64,000 bases of DNA from Micractinium sp. NFX-FRZ (lineage: Eukaryota; Chlorophyta; Trebouxiophyceae; Chlorellales; Chlorellaceae), in the NCBI GenBank assembly GCA_029339195.1, contig JAPTJF010000014.1, positions 124,001 to 188,000 of the forward strand, read 5' to 3'. The notes beneath the pieces are model-generated. The model searched no databases, was not told the DNA's origin, and saw only the letters and a list, made by a program, of their open reading frames with translations. The translations under genes were made by a program, and so were the position numbers. Numbering within the stretch: the stretch's first letter is position 1; the number at the start of each line of letters is the position of its first letter. Shown piece after piece: positions 33,721 to 44,976 of the stretch.

Positions 33721-36700
33721 ATGCTGTCCCGGCCCTCAAAGCCCCTCCACACCACAATTGGCAGTCGCCCCACCCTCAGCACTCGCTCACCCCGCAGCCG
33801 CTCTCTGCGAGTTTTCGCCATGGCGCCGAGCGTGGAGACGATCAACGGGGCCCGTGCCCAGCTGAAGGCACTGTGCGCCGAGAAGCACTGCCAGGTAGGA
33901 GGGCGCTTTGCAAGGGCTAGGCCCTGATCATCAGCTGCAGGTTCCAGAATGCCGGTTCGCCCGGCCGCCGGGCGCCGCCTTTATGCCTCGACGGGGATCA
34001 AGGGAGGCAATGTGCGAAACAGCAGGGCTGCCCATTGGCTGCAAGCTTGCACACCGCATTGCCGCCGCCGGCGGTGCCGCCATGCCAGTGGTGGCTGCTG
34101 GGATAGAGGGAGCCAGGGGTTACAAATATGGGCAGGGAGCAGCTCCTGTGGGTTTGCATGCACTCTCCCAACTCCCAAGTGTCATGCAATATGCGAACCA
34201 TGCCTGTCCTAGCCCTCCTGGGCAGCGCCGCCCGCGCTCCCGCGTGCCGCCGCCAGGCTTCGACCGCCTACCTTTCCATCGAGTCGTACCTGTTCGCCAA
34301 CTCTGTTGTGACCCAATCTCTCAGCAGCCCCGCACCCTCTACCCGCAAGCATGCTAACTGCCCTCCTCTCTGCCCCTGCCCCTGCTCCGCCCCCCCCACT
34401 TTTCGCCTGCAGCCCATCCTGGTGCGTTCTGGGCTCGAGGGAGTGACGTGACTTCAATTATGTTTGGGCACTTGTATTATGTTTGGGGCACTGTTTGGGG
34501 CACGGAGGGAAGCGGGGGTGGTGTGTGTGGGTGGGTGGGTGGGGGGTGGGGCAAGGCTGCGCCAGCACCCATCACAGCCCGCGGGCCCGGCTGCTTCCCA
34601 GCCACCCGCTGCTTCCCTCCTGTGCCTGCCCTCCTGCCCGCCTGCCCGCCCCGCCTGCCTGCCCCACATCTAAATGGCTGTGCCCTCCCTCACCCTTGGC
34701 CCCTTGCCCCCTCTCCCCCTGGCCCCGCTATCCCCCCCAGGTGCGCCTGGCGTGGCACGACTCTGGCACCTACTCTGTGGAGGCCGCCAAGACGCTGCCC
34801 TTCCCCCGCGCCGGCGGCGCCACCGGCTCTATCCGGTGAGGCCCGGCTGACAGGCAGGCAGCAAGTGCGGTATGGGGCAGCTGCACATGGGCAGGCAGGC
34901 AGGCAGGGCTGATGCACGCCTGGCTTGGAGCGGCGGGCGGGCAGCGCCGGGGCATGATGCCTGCGCGCTGCTGCTCCCAAGCAACCCAGGCGGTGCTTCT
35001 AACGCTGGCGGCCGCCGTGCCTTGCCGCCGCCTTTGCCCACCCGGCCGTGCCCGCCCTCTCTCTCACACCTGTCCTCCGCCGCCTTTCTGGCCCGCAGCT
35101 TCAAGCCTGAGATGAGCCACGGCTGCAACAACGGCCTGCCCAACGCCATGAGCCTCATCTCCCCCATCAAGGAGGCTTTCCCCGAGCTGGGCTGGGCGGA
35201 CCTCATCCAGGTGGGCACCCGTTGGGAGGCGGTGAGGAGTGAGAAAAGGCAGCAGTGTGTCGGGGGAGCGCTGGGCAGGCACCTGAACCTGATGCTGGGC
35301 AGGCCTATGATGCTGGGCAGGCCTGTTCCAGGTGCGGGGGCTGGGTGGCCCTGGCAGGTGGTGAATCATCTAGGGAAGGTAGCAGTGCGGGGAGCGCTGG
35401 GCACGTACCTGAACCCAATGCTGGGCAGGTACCAAAACCCATGTTTCTTCAGACCTGCTCCAGGTGGCAGGGGCTGGGCAGGCTGCAGAACTGCAGTGCC
35501 TGCCTGGGCGTACTGCTTGCTTTCCCGCAATGCAACTCTGCCGAGCATGGCTGCTGTGGCGAGCGAGGGCGTGGGTGGAGGCGTCATCCGCACCAATTGC
35601 TCCACCTGGGCCGCCGTGTGTGCTGACGCCGCCGCGCCTGCGCCCTGCCCTGAACCACCTGCAGCTGGGCAGCGCTGTGGCCGTTGAGACCGCGGGCGGC
35701 CCCTTCATCCCCCTGCGCCTGGGCCGCAAGAGCGCGGAGAGCGAGGAGCACTGCACCCCCGACGGCCGCCTGCCCGGCGCCGCCGCGCCCTTCCCCGACG
35801 GCGCCCCCTCCCCCGCCCAGGTGTGACCCGGGCAGCGGCAGCAGCAGCAATGCCAGAAGCCTGGATCTCGGTTGTGGCCTGCCAGCAGCCCAGCGCCACG
35901 CCAGCCTGCCCCCCTGCTGTGTGTATGGTCTAGCGCAGCACGCCCACCACCACCCACTCATGCGCCCCGCCGCGCGCCGGCCTCCGTCTCGCCTTCTTAG
36001 GTTGCACCCAAATGATCAAAACAAAACACACACACACATACAAAAAAAAAAAAAAAAATGAAAACTTTGTGTCGATCGCCCCTCCCCTCCACTCCTCCCC
36101 GCCCCCCTTCCTGTAGCACCTGCGCAACGTGTTCTACCGCATGGGCCTGACGGACGGCGAGATTGTGGCGCTGTCCGGCGCCCACACCATTGGCCGCGCC
36201 CGCCCCGACCGCTCCGGCTTTGGCAAGGAGTCCACCAAGTACACCAAGGAGGGGCCTGGCGCCCCCGGCGGCTCCTCCTGGACCGCCCAGTGGCTCAAGT
36301 TTGACAACAGGTGGGGCGGTGTGTGGTGTGTGGAGTGGGGGTGGTGTGGAGGGGGGGGTGAGGGGAGGGCTGGTACGCGAGGAACCATGAGAACAGGGGA
36401 TGGATGGAGGGGCCTCAGTTACCAGCCCCAACACATGCTTCCCGTAAACTTTCATCTTCCCCCTGCGTGACTAGACATGACGAGCCCCCTCTGCGCACAA
36501 CACACACACACACACACACACACACACATCGCGCCCCTGGCACATGCCCCTCCGCCCTTTCCAACAATCCCCTTACCCGCCCACCCCACCCCACCCCACC
36601 CACCCGTCCCGTGCAGCTACTTCACCGACATCAAGAAACCCTGCGGACCCGGGCAAAAAGACCATGCCAGATTATTGTTCTTTTCCAAAGCTTGTTCCGC

Positions 36701-37616
36701 TCTGTTCTTTTTTCACTGTTGTGCCTGCAGCTACTTCACCGACATCAAGAACCCGGTGGACCCGGAGCTTCTGGTGCTGGAGACCGACGCCTGCATCTTC
36801 TCCGACGACGGCTTCAAGTGAGCCCGGCAGGGTCCTTTTTTTCATATTTGTTTTTCTTTTTTCGGCGCTGCATTGGACCTGGTCCGACATGCACTGTGCG
36901 ATGGCTGGAGGGCGGCAGGAAGGAGAGGGGGGGACGGCTTCGAGTCAGGAGGGGGTGAGTGAGCATCGTGGACGGCCCTGGGGTCAGTCAGGGGTCCTTT
37001 GGCAGGGGTTGCAAGGTCAGTGGGCACTGCAAGCGTCTGCCCGCCGCCTCACCAACCCCCTCCCCTCACCCCCTCGCTCCCTCCCCTCACCCCCTCGCTC
37101 CCTCCCCTCACCCTCTCGCTCCCTGCCTCCCTCCCCCTTGCCCAGGCCCTTTGCCGAGAAGTACGCCGCCGACCAGGAGGCCTTCTTCGCCGACTACGTG
37201 CAGGCGCACCTCAAGCTGTCCGAGCTGGGGTGAGCTTTGGTCCTCTTGCTTGCAGGAGTGATGGTGGGGGGTGGGGTGGGGGTGGGAGGCAGGGGGCCCC
37301 AGACGGGCGCACCTCGAGCTGTCCGAGCTGGGGTGAGCGTTGTGGTGCATTGATTGCCGGCGGGGTGAGGGGTGGGGGGCAGGAGGGGCGGGCGCACCAC
37401 TTCAAGCCATCAGGGTGGGAAGAGTGAGGGCGACCGGTTGGTACACGAGTGGCAGACCTGACAGGCAGTGGCAGGCAGGTGGATGCAGTGCGTACGTGGC
37501 TGCCATGACGTGAACTTGGGTTGTCATCTAACCCCGCTCCCCTGCCCCACTCTCCACCCCTCCCTGCTTGCAGCGTGGAGTGGGACGGCGAGCCCGTGAC
37601 CCTGAGCAAGGAGTAA
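33721..37616 (+). CDS. APX: Ascorbate peroxidase, probably chloroplast
   Basis: Nine exons: 33721-33894, 34413-34421, 34741-34835, 35099-35210, 35665-35820, 36117-36310, 36731-36817, 37146-37229 and 37574-37616, giving 317 residues. APX is a class I haem peroxidase that reduces hydrogen peroxide with ascorbate. From the ATG at 33721 the first about 33 residues are basic and Ser/Thr-rich ([20 protein letters not shown]), a likely transit peptide; an internal ATG at 33820 would give a 284-residue cytosolic form. Exon 2 is only 9 bases (Pro-Ile-Leu) and is required to complete [18 protein letters not shown], which holds the distal Arg/Trp/His. The proximal haem ligand is in [16 protein letters not shown]. 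The region WLKFDNSYFTDIK and the C-terminal [13 protein letters not shown] are typical. Confidence 0.93.
35262..35430. repeat. 126-bp tandem duplication in APX intron 4
   Basis: GGGGAGCGCTGGGCA with the following ACCTGAACC and ATGCTGGGCAGG occurs at 35262-35304 and again at 35388-35430. Confidence 0.8.
36024..36058. repeat. (CA)n plus poly-A tract in APX intron 5
   Basis: A CACACACA run is followed by about 17 consecutive A near 36042-36058, inside the intron. No gene remnant or target-site duplication marks it as a retrocopy. Confidence 0.85.
36499..36529. repeat. (CA)n microsatellite in APX intron 6
   Basis: An uninterrupted CA dinucleotide run within the intron. Confidence 0.9.
36611..36650 (+). 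repeat. Echo of APX exon 7 acceptor edge (in-frame alternative acceptor)
   Basis: TGCAGCTACTTCACCGACAT and downstream bases copy the exon 7 start at 36731, offset exactly 114 bp. The interval between the two acceptors is open in the APX frame, so use of the upstream site would add 38 residues. Confidence 0.85.
37307..37340 (+). repeat. Echo of APX exon 8 donor edge
   Basis: GCGCACCTCGAGCTGTCCGA then GCTGGGGTGAGC copies the exon 8 end and donor at 37204-37237, offset 103 bp, with one mismatch in the coding part. Confidence 0.85.
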
Positions 37617-38651
37617 GGTTGGCCGCACAAGCCCTTAGTGCGGCCAAGCTGGCAGGGCGCAGCCTTGCAGGTCCCCTGATGAAGTGTCGAGCGCAGCACA
37701 GCTGCAAGCTTACCCCCGCAAGCTCAACAGCCTTTTGTGAGGTCAAGCTGGCGGGCCAGCCCTTGGGCCAGCGCAGCACAGCCGCCCCCCGCCCCCCCCT
37801 CCCCACGGCTGCACCAGATGTGCCGTAGCGACCGTTTAGAACCGACCACCCCAATTCAGATAACAAACAGCTTTCATCCTATCCTTCCCATGCCTTGGAC
37901 TCTCTGCCCCTTAGTCCTGCCAGGCTGCCGCACTTGACACACAGCAATGTTATGGCATTGATGATGATATGGCTCCCCTTTGGCACACACGTTGTGATGC
38001 TGTCATGACAAAGCACATGCCGATCACAGAAGAAGCGGCAGCTTGAGGGAAATGCGTGGGAAGGATGCCAGGATGGGGCCTGAGTTGGGGTTAGGGCCAG
38101 TGCGGGGGACGGATATGGGGCTGATGCGACGCAAGCAGGATGGACGTTAGGGTGGGGAAGGCTGCCCCCTCCATGCGGGGTCCTCCAAGCATGCGCATGA
38201 GCAGGCGGCCGCCTGTGCTACAAGGGGTGCCACCCTCCTCCACCCTGTGCCTTGAGGGCGCCCAGCCTAGGCCACCCTGGGAAATGAGCTGCTCCACGCA
38301 GCGATCCGCCTGCGGCCGGGGCGGCTGCCGTCACGGCAGGACCACCTTCCCTCTATGCAGGCCGTCACCCTGGGTTGGTCATAAGGACGGCTGGGCTAGC
38401 TTGGCACGCCCATTCTGCCCCCGGGCCACACTCCGACCAGCCGGGACGGCCTGGGTCTCGTTGCACACGGTGGCACCTTCTCTTTGCGGGGGTGAAGGTG
38501 AGAAGGCATCGTGGGTTCATGCACGGCACCGAGGAGCTTCTCCAATCCCGATCGATCCAAGAAAAATCCGCGCGTACCTTCGTTCATCGCATGGACTTAA
38601 GCTCACCCGGCAACAGATCAGAACGCTTTCACGTTCCCAGCTCCCGGTGCC
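37617..38651. other. Intergenic
   Basis: About 1 kb between APX and the secreted repeat protein, both on the plus strand. It must hold the APX 3' UTR and the next promoter. A 171-codon ORF at 38140-38655 lacks motifs and overlaps the next start, so it was not called. Confidence 0.4.
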
Positions 38652-39932
38652 ATGAGGACCGCCCTGCCGCTCGCCCTTGCCTGCCTGCTGCTGGCGGCTG
38701 CAGGCGCCAGTGCCGCCAGCCAGGGGCGCTCCAGAAACTCCTTGGTGAGCAGCATCACCGCCAGCAGCAGGGCCGCAGATCAGACCCCCGTGTCTCTCAT
38801 GGCCCGCCGCTGATGGCCCGCCGCCGGTCCCGCTGGTCTCGCCTGCTGCACCCGGCTTCTGCCAGCGCCACTTGAGAACCTCCTATGAGCCTGCAGCTGC
38901 CGTTGAGCTGTATCTTCGTCCACCCTCAAATCCCTCTCCATCTTTCCTCCCTTTTCAGGCCCACCCATCTGTCCACCCTCCTGCCGCTGGCGGGCGCGCG
39001 CTGCTCCAGCGGCCCACTGCCGCCGACGGCCGCAGAACTGCGCCTTCACCGGAGGAGGCCAGTCGCGAGCAGGGTGCGTGGCTTGCGTCCCGTCTTGCAG
39101 CACGTGGCCAGCTTGCATGGGCAGCCTTGGACTGCAGTCTCATGCAGCCTTGCACAGCTGCCTGCACTGCTTGGCTCCCCCCCGGCATGCGCCGGCACCG
39201 CGGCATGCAACTGCTTGCCGGCAAACGCCCCCGGGGCCTGCCTGCATGCGCCCGTATCCCCTTTAACGAGTTGCCTGCATGTGCGCTTGCCAGTATCATC
39301 TTTTCACATTGAAGCTTGCGACACAGATCCTCTGCCCCTCCGAACCCTCCTGCCCTCCCCCCGCTGTGCATGCAGGCTCCTGCCCCTACTCAGCGGGCGC
39401 CGTCATCCGCTGCGACAGCGACGGAGGCATCTACCAAGTGGAGGGTGGCAAGAGGCGCTGGTACTCCCCGCTGGCCTACGCCCTGGCCCGCAGCCCCGCC
39501 CCCAGCGCTGACTCTGCCGACGTGTGCACAGACGTGCAGGCCTGCCCCGCCTGGCAGCCGATGCCGGAAGGTGAGGGGTGCGGGGGCGGGGGTGAGGGGC
39601 GGGCAGGGGCTGCCTGCACGGGTGGCCACACCACCACAGCCGTCGCTACTTGCCGGCCTCACTGAATGCCACCCAGCCTCACCGCACTCTTCCCTACAAC
39701 CCTTCGTTCTACAATGTTCCCATGCGTTGCAGGGCCCTGCCCCTTCCAAGACGGCTCCGTCATCCGCTGCCCCACCAGCGGCGCCATCTACCGCGTGGAG
39801 GGCGGCGGCAGGCGCTGGTACTCACCCACAGCCTACACGCGCGCCAGCAACCCCACACTCACTGTTGACTCGGGCGACGTGTGCACTCAGCAGACGGCAT
39901 GCCCGGAGGGTCCCCCCATGCCCGAAAGCTGA
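38652..39932 (+). CDS. Secreted protein with two Cys-containing tandem repeats
   Basis: Four exons, 38652-38744, 38959-39073, 39376-39570 and 39733-39932, encode 200 residues. A classic signal peptide (MRTALPLALACLLLAAAGAS, cleavage near residue 20-22) is followed by a low-complexity linker. Two homologous modules of about 65 residues come next, each encoded by one exon that starts in the same phase. Each module has CP, then VIRC, IYxVEGGxRRWYSPxAY, a DSxDVCT Cys, and a final CP with MPE. The aromatic GGxRRWYSP core recalls YLIENGxRRWI-type repeats found in algal and bacterial surface proteins; that comparison is from memory. It is probably exported to the cell wall or medium. Function is unknown. 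Confidence 0.75.
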
Positions 39933-40637
39933 GGCCAGCACCTGGCTGATGAGTCAGCTGTTCCGCATGCCCTGCGACTGGCTGCAGCATTCAGCCAGAG
40001 AGTCGTTCCTTTGAAGAAAGCCTGCACAATCGCCACATACTTGATTGGTTGATTAAATTGAGCCCCCCTGCTGGCTGGCCAGCGGCGAACCATTCTGAGC
40101 CCCCGAGCACCTCTCGTTCTGTTTGTTTCAGAGCCCACAATGATCAGATTTTCGCCCATGATTTCCGTTCCACCTTAATGTAATTGGTGCATTGATCGAT
40201 CTCCGCCCTCTGCCGTGCCTCCTCCTCTCCTGCGTTACCGCCTCTCCCCCTCACGCTGCTCTCTGGGCACGGCATGCAAAGCATCACGAGGCGTACCCAT
40301 GTGTATGTACGGTGCCTTAATATAGGGTGCCTCATTGTAACGTCACCCACGCACAGCAGTCCGTAGGTGTCCCTCCCTGACACGCGGCAGCCAGAGCAGG
40401 GCGGGGCAAGGTCTTCAGAAGCCCAGCAGCATGTGCTCCTCATGCTGGCTCCCAGCTGAGCTCAGCTGCTGCTTCCCTCCCATTTGTCAGTTGCACCAAT
40501 GTACCTGACCCCGCCTGCCACTGGCCCACTGCAAGTGCACTTACGGTGCTGTGTGAGGGTCGCAACAGACAAAGGAAGAGGGAGCAGTACAAGCTCGTCG
40601 CCGTAAACAGTTACACCATGCTCATGCACACGCATGC
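39933..40637. other. Intergenic, convergent 3' flanks
   Basis: 3' flanks of the secreted protein gene (+) and the first MYND gene (-). TTACA at 40611-40615 is TGTAA on the minus strand, 23 bases past the MYND stop. No other gene was seen. Confidence 0.4.
40179..40183 (+). terminator. TGTAA polyadenylation signal candidate
   Basis: TGTAA lies 247 bases after the secreted repeat protein stop codon. Confidence 0.4.
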
Positions 40638-43600
40638 CTAACCCTGCTGCTCGCCTGCCTGCGCACGCTGCCGCTCAGCCGCCAGCGCCTTGCACACACG
40701 TTTGTGCCCCGCCCGCCAGTCGGCGTGATAGCAAGTGCTGCTGCAGTACCGTGCCACTTTGCAGCCGCTGCACCGCTGCCTGCCCTCGCCCTGGCCTGCA
40801 AACGCGCCACCGCCGCTGCCCAGGTTGGCGCAGCGCAGGTATGCGCAGCTGCGGGTGGCCGCCGCCCGCGCCAGCTCCAGCTGCAGCGCCGCCTGCTGCT
40901 CCGCCTGCTGCCAGTGCTGACGCAGCAGCCTAGCAGCCTGCTCAGCGCTGGGCAGCACCCGCTCCCTGAGCAGCGCTGTGGCGTCAGGTTGGGGCACGCT
41001 GTCAAGGGAATGCAGGTGCCTGCTCATCTGCCCAGCCAGATCTTGTAGCTGAACCGCCAAGCTGGTACTAACACAATCAGTACTGCTGCTGCCGCCGCCA
41101 CCCGTGCCCGTGGCACTGCTGCTGCTGCCGCCGCCGCTACCGCAGCTGCTGGCTGACGCAGGTTCGACAGCCATGCGGCCAGCGATGTCGGCAGCCTGCT
41201 CAGAGAAGCGCTGCAGGGCCGGCCTGATGTCCGCAACAACCTGCAGGGTGGCAACAGGCAGCAACTGATTGGGGTGAGTCCAAGCAATACCACATGCTTG
41301 CTGGTATTGCAAGTCGGCAGCCTTGGGGTAGGACACATGCGGGCCAGCCCACAGCCGCTCCCGCGAAAAGCCCAAAGCAGTTTGCAACACCAAGCACCCA
41401 GCTGCTGCAGCAGGCGTTGAATCACGTTGTGCAAGGCAACAACAGATCACCATGTCAGGAACCATCTGGGACAGGCTAGGGGTGGGCACGGCCAGTAGGG
41501 CAGCTACCAGGCCGCTTGACAGGAGCGCTGCCATGAAGTGGACACTGGCGGGTGCTACGATCAGAGCACGCACTACCTCCAGTGCCTCATCTCTGGGCGC
41601 GCTTGCCACCTGCAGCAGCAGCAGCAGCTCATCCGAGCACAGGTGTCAAGAACAAGCGGGCGGGTGAAGCTGGGGTTGCACACAGGCACACACACTGAGT
41701 GTATGGTAGCACAAGCGGGCTGGGCGCCAGGTCAGCTGGGCTGCTCGCATCATGCTCCAGATGGCACGCCCGGCAATGCGTGGATCCCACTGGATGGCCC
41801 GCAGTCAGCCCCTCACCGCAAAGTGTGCGACCATCAGCAGCGGCTGTAGCCGCTCCTCATTCAGAAGAGCCGTGGTGACTTTTCTGCCCGACATCAGGAT
41901 GTCTGTTGCCCAGAAGCCAACCCACTCCTTCTCAGCTTCCAACCTGGCAGGCTCCAGCTGTGAGAACACCTGGTGCGCCGCCTCCCAGCGCGCCGTGAAG
42001 AACGCCTCCTGCTGCAGCCTGCAAGCCGTGTGGCAAGGAAGAAGGGCGCAAGGCTTGGTGGGAGCCGCACTTGGTGAGCAGCACCGCCACCGCACAACTG
42101 CCGCTGTTACCGCAGCTGGCATGGCCCAGCGCACCAATGCCACAGCAAGGCAGCTAAATGCTTGGACGCTGCCCCACACTTTGAATTGCAGTACACTGCG
42201 AATCGCATTGCACGGCTGCAACAGCGCCGCAACACCCATGTGGGATACTCGCCATGGCACCCAACTTTTGTTTCACGCCATGCCGGCTGCTACGCACCTC
42301 ATCCGAGCGTGCAGCTCGTCGTCAGGAGGTTGGCCCTTCTGCGCACAGTTGATCAGCACATCCACCAGTCGCACCACGTGGCAGCAGGTGCCATACAGGG
42401 CGGGCATGTCTCCCCTACAGATGGATGCCACCCACGCGGGGTCTGCCGCCGTTGCCATGAAGTGGACCAGGCGGAAGGAGGAGAGCTGCAGGCGTCGGGC
42501 GGCTGCTATGGCCGCGGCACCCTCCTCTGGGCAATTGGCGACCCACGACCCTTGGCCCCTCAGCGCATCACCGAGGGTTTCCACGGCAGGAGGCAGGCGC
42601 CAGCCAGGTGCACATCGTGGGATGGCAGCTGCCCACCAGCCGCCTGCCGCTGCTGGTACACCTGGTGCAGCAGAGGCAGCAGGCCCAGCGCGGCATCTGC
42701 AGCTGACGCAAGCTGCGTTGCCTGCTGCATGGTGCCCACGCTGCCAATCTCATCGGCGCACGCCAGCAAGTCGTGCACAATTTTGCAGCCCCAAAGGGTG
42801 GTCCGGATTGTGGACGCACTGGCGCGTGACGTGGCACGCAGCCCTGCAGCGCACCGCGGCAGCAGGCGCAGCATGTCCCATGCGCCCGCCCGCAGCGCTG
42901 CGGCACGCTGGCTGTTCGGCTGCTGCTGATCATGCCAGTGCTGCAGCGTCGCGAGGCTCATGTGCAGCAGGTATGTGCCGGCATGCCAGCCATCGATGAA
43001 TGCCACTTCGGTACGCCGTCTGGGCAGGCCAGCGGCAGCTGCTCTGCCAGGCGGACTGCCAGCTGGTGCAGCGCTGCCAGCTCAGCAGGCGGCTCCAGCT
43101 GGCGCAGCAGCTCTGCCTCCAGCACCGGAGCAATCAGGGCCCGGACGGTGTGTGTCAGCTGATACCAATGCTTCGTTTGTGGCTCGTCTTGATTGTCCGG
43201 TGCCGGCCGGCCTGGCGGCGCGCCCACTGTGTGAGCCGGCGCCAGAATCGCCGTCACTCCCGGCAGGGCATACTTGCGCAGCAGGCCGACCAGCTGCTGC
43301 AGCAGGCCGGCATCTGAATGCACTGCTGCCAGCAGGCCGCTGAAAGCGCCGTCGGGCCGGGGGGTGAGCAGATCCACACAGATGGCTGCAAGAGAGGCCA
43401 GAGACCCTGACTCGTTGCCTGCAGGTGCACAAGATGGGTGTGGGGGGGCGGTGGGGCACAAGGAACAGGCAGGTGTCATAGCCAGGCCAAGTGTATTGCT
43501 CTACTACAATGCTGCCTGCACAGGGCAGAGGCACATTCGGCATGTGGAGTGAAGCATGGCCCCGGGCCTGAACGCGCCACATCCCAAGCAACTCACCGCC

Positions 43601-44312
43601 GTCTTGCTCCAGCGCCGTCCACAGCGCCCGCGTGCTGGCTGCCAGCCAGGCAGCTGTGGGGTCTGTCTTGAATAGCGTAGATAAGGCGTGGGCGACATGG
43701 CTGGGGTCTACTTTCCTGTTCGCCAAGTTGAGAAGCAAGTAAGCCGCCCGTAGCTGTATACCTGCCTGCCCAGCGGCAGCCACTCTGCTGCCGCTGCGCT
43801 GCATGCGTTCAATAGCCGCCCGCCCGCCTCCCAGCACCAGCGCCACTCCTGCGCTGAGCAGCTGCACTTCGCTGCTGCCGCACTCGCTCGCGTCGGCCAG
43901 GCTGGCGGTGCTTCCCAGTAGGCAACAGACCGGCGGCATAAGCATGTCAATGTCACCCGACTCTCGGTGCCTGTCAAGTGCCGCCAGGCGTGGGCCCAGC
44001 TGCGCCAGCTGCCTGCAGGGCCACAATAGCACTTGGCGGAGCTTCAGCACTAGGGCAAGCCGGCGTGCCGGAGCATGACGGTGGCTACATGGGCGGCGCG
44101 GGCGATCACTGGCAGGCGGGCAGCGGCAGGCAGCGCCCTCACTTGTGCAGGCGGCTCCGCTGCTGCGGCGGGAGGCCCGGCGCCGCTGCAACCGCCTTCT
44201 CGATGACACATTCAGGATGAAACACAGCTGTAGTGAACTGTGCAACATCTGGCAGCTGCCCACGAGCACCCAGCACGGCCAGCACGGCGTCTAGCGCAGC
44301 GGAGGCGTCCAT
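40638..44312 (-). pseudogene. MYND zinc-finger protein, copy 1, with two frameshifts
   Basis: Six minus-strand exons correspond one to one with the neighbouring paralogue: 44312-44143, 44012-43597, 43418-42298, 42018-41817, 41609-41451 and 41240-40638. The C-terminal MYND finger is intact (CAYLRCANL..., RCSGCKVARYCSSTC, then HADWRAGHKRVC). The long N-terminal region is helical and repeat-like with no known domain. Exon 3 contains two single-base deletions, near 42995 (after CPDGVPKW) and near 42585 (after LAGACLLP). Exon 3 is 1121 bases, and adding the two missing bases restores the phase seen in the paralogue. The first exons (both 170 bases) and fifth exons (both 159 bases) have equal length. 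As it stands the frame ends soon after the first shift, so this is probably a recent pseudogene. Confidence 0.75.
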
Positions 44313-44976
44313 GGCGCAGCACCGGGAGGCAGCAGTCCACCCCAGACGCTGCCGTGGGAAGTAGGGTACCACTGCAAGGGGCGTGGGTCAACGGGCTGCA
44401 CACAGAAAGAACGCGCATTCATCAATTGGGCGGGAGATGGGCCAGCTGTCCTAAATTTTGGCAACGCCGGAAGCGGCAGTAGCGGCGGCGGCGGGCCGAC
44501 GAACGAGGTGTCGGTAAGCCTGAGCAAAGCCCCAACCGTGGCAGTCTGCCAACCGCCTGCATGCCAGCATTGCCTACATGTGGTTCGCCTCACTGATATG
44601 CGCGCCGTTGCTTCAACAAGGCGAGACGTGCTCGCACGAGGCTGCGGCAAGGCGAACGGGCGCCCGGTGGAACCGCTTGGTAAACGCTGGCTCCAGGATT
44701 GCCGATCTGCAAGCTCGGCGCCTAAAGGTATTTCGAAAGGCTGCGTGCTGTGTCGTGCTGTGCGGAGCCGCCAAGCGGCTCAGCCGCCGGCTGTGCTGTA
44801 CGCTCTCTGCTGATGGGTGCAGATCATTGCAATGCCCTCCGCCCCTCTGCCACTGGCCCCTCATTATGCTCAGTCATTACATATGCTGCAAGAGCCAGAG
44901 CAACTATGGTGCATTACGAGGGTTGCAAGGGGACACGGATGTGGGCGCTGCACACCGCGCCGCCGTGACACCGCGT
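44313..44976. other. Intergenic between tandem MYND genes
   Basis: It contains the promoter of copy 1 and the 3' flank of copy 2. TTACA at 44877-44881 is a minus-strand TGTAA, about 96 bases past the copy 2 stop. Nothing else was recognised. Confidence 0.45.

Noticed and set aside
36042..36058. Poly-A tract as the tail of a retrotransposed copy
   Set aside because: It sits next to a CA microsatellite inside an APX intron, with no upstream gene remnant or flanking target duplication.
38140..38655. 171-codon ORF upstream of the secreted repeat protein
   Set aside because: No recognisable domain or signal, and it overlaps the ATG of a well-supported gene in another frame. Treated as 5' flank.
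42570..43010. Tiny introns as explanation for the frame changes in MYND copy 1
   Set aside because: No donor-acceptor pair fits, and the paralogue is continuous here. Two single-base deletions explain the data and restore phase.
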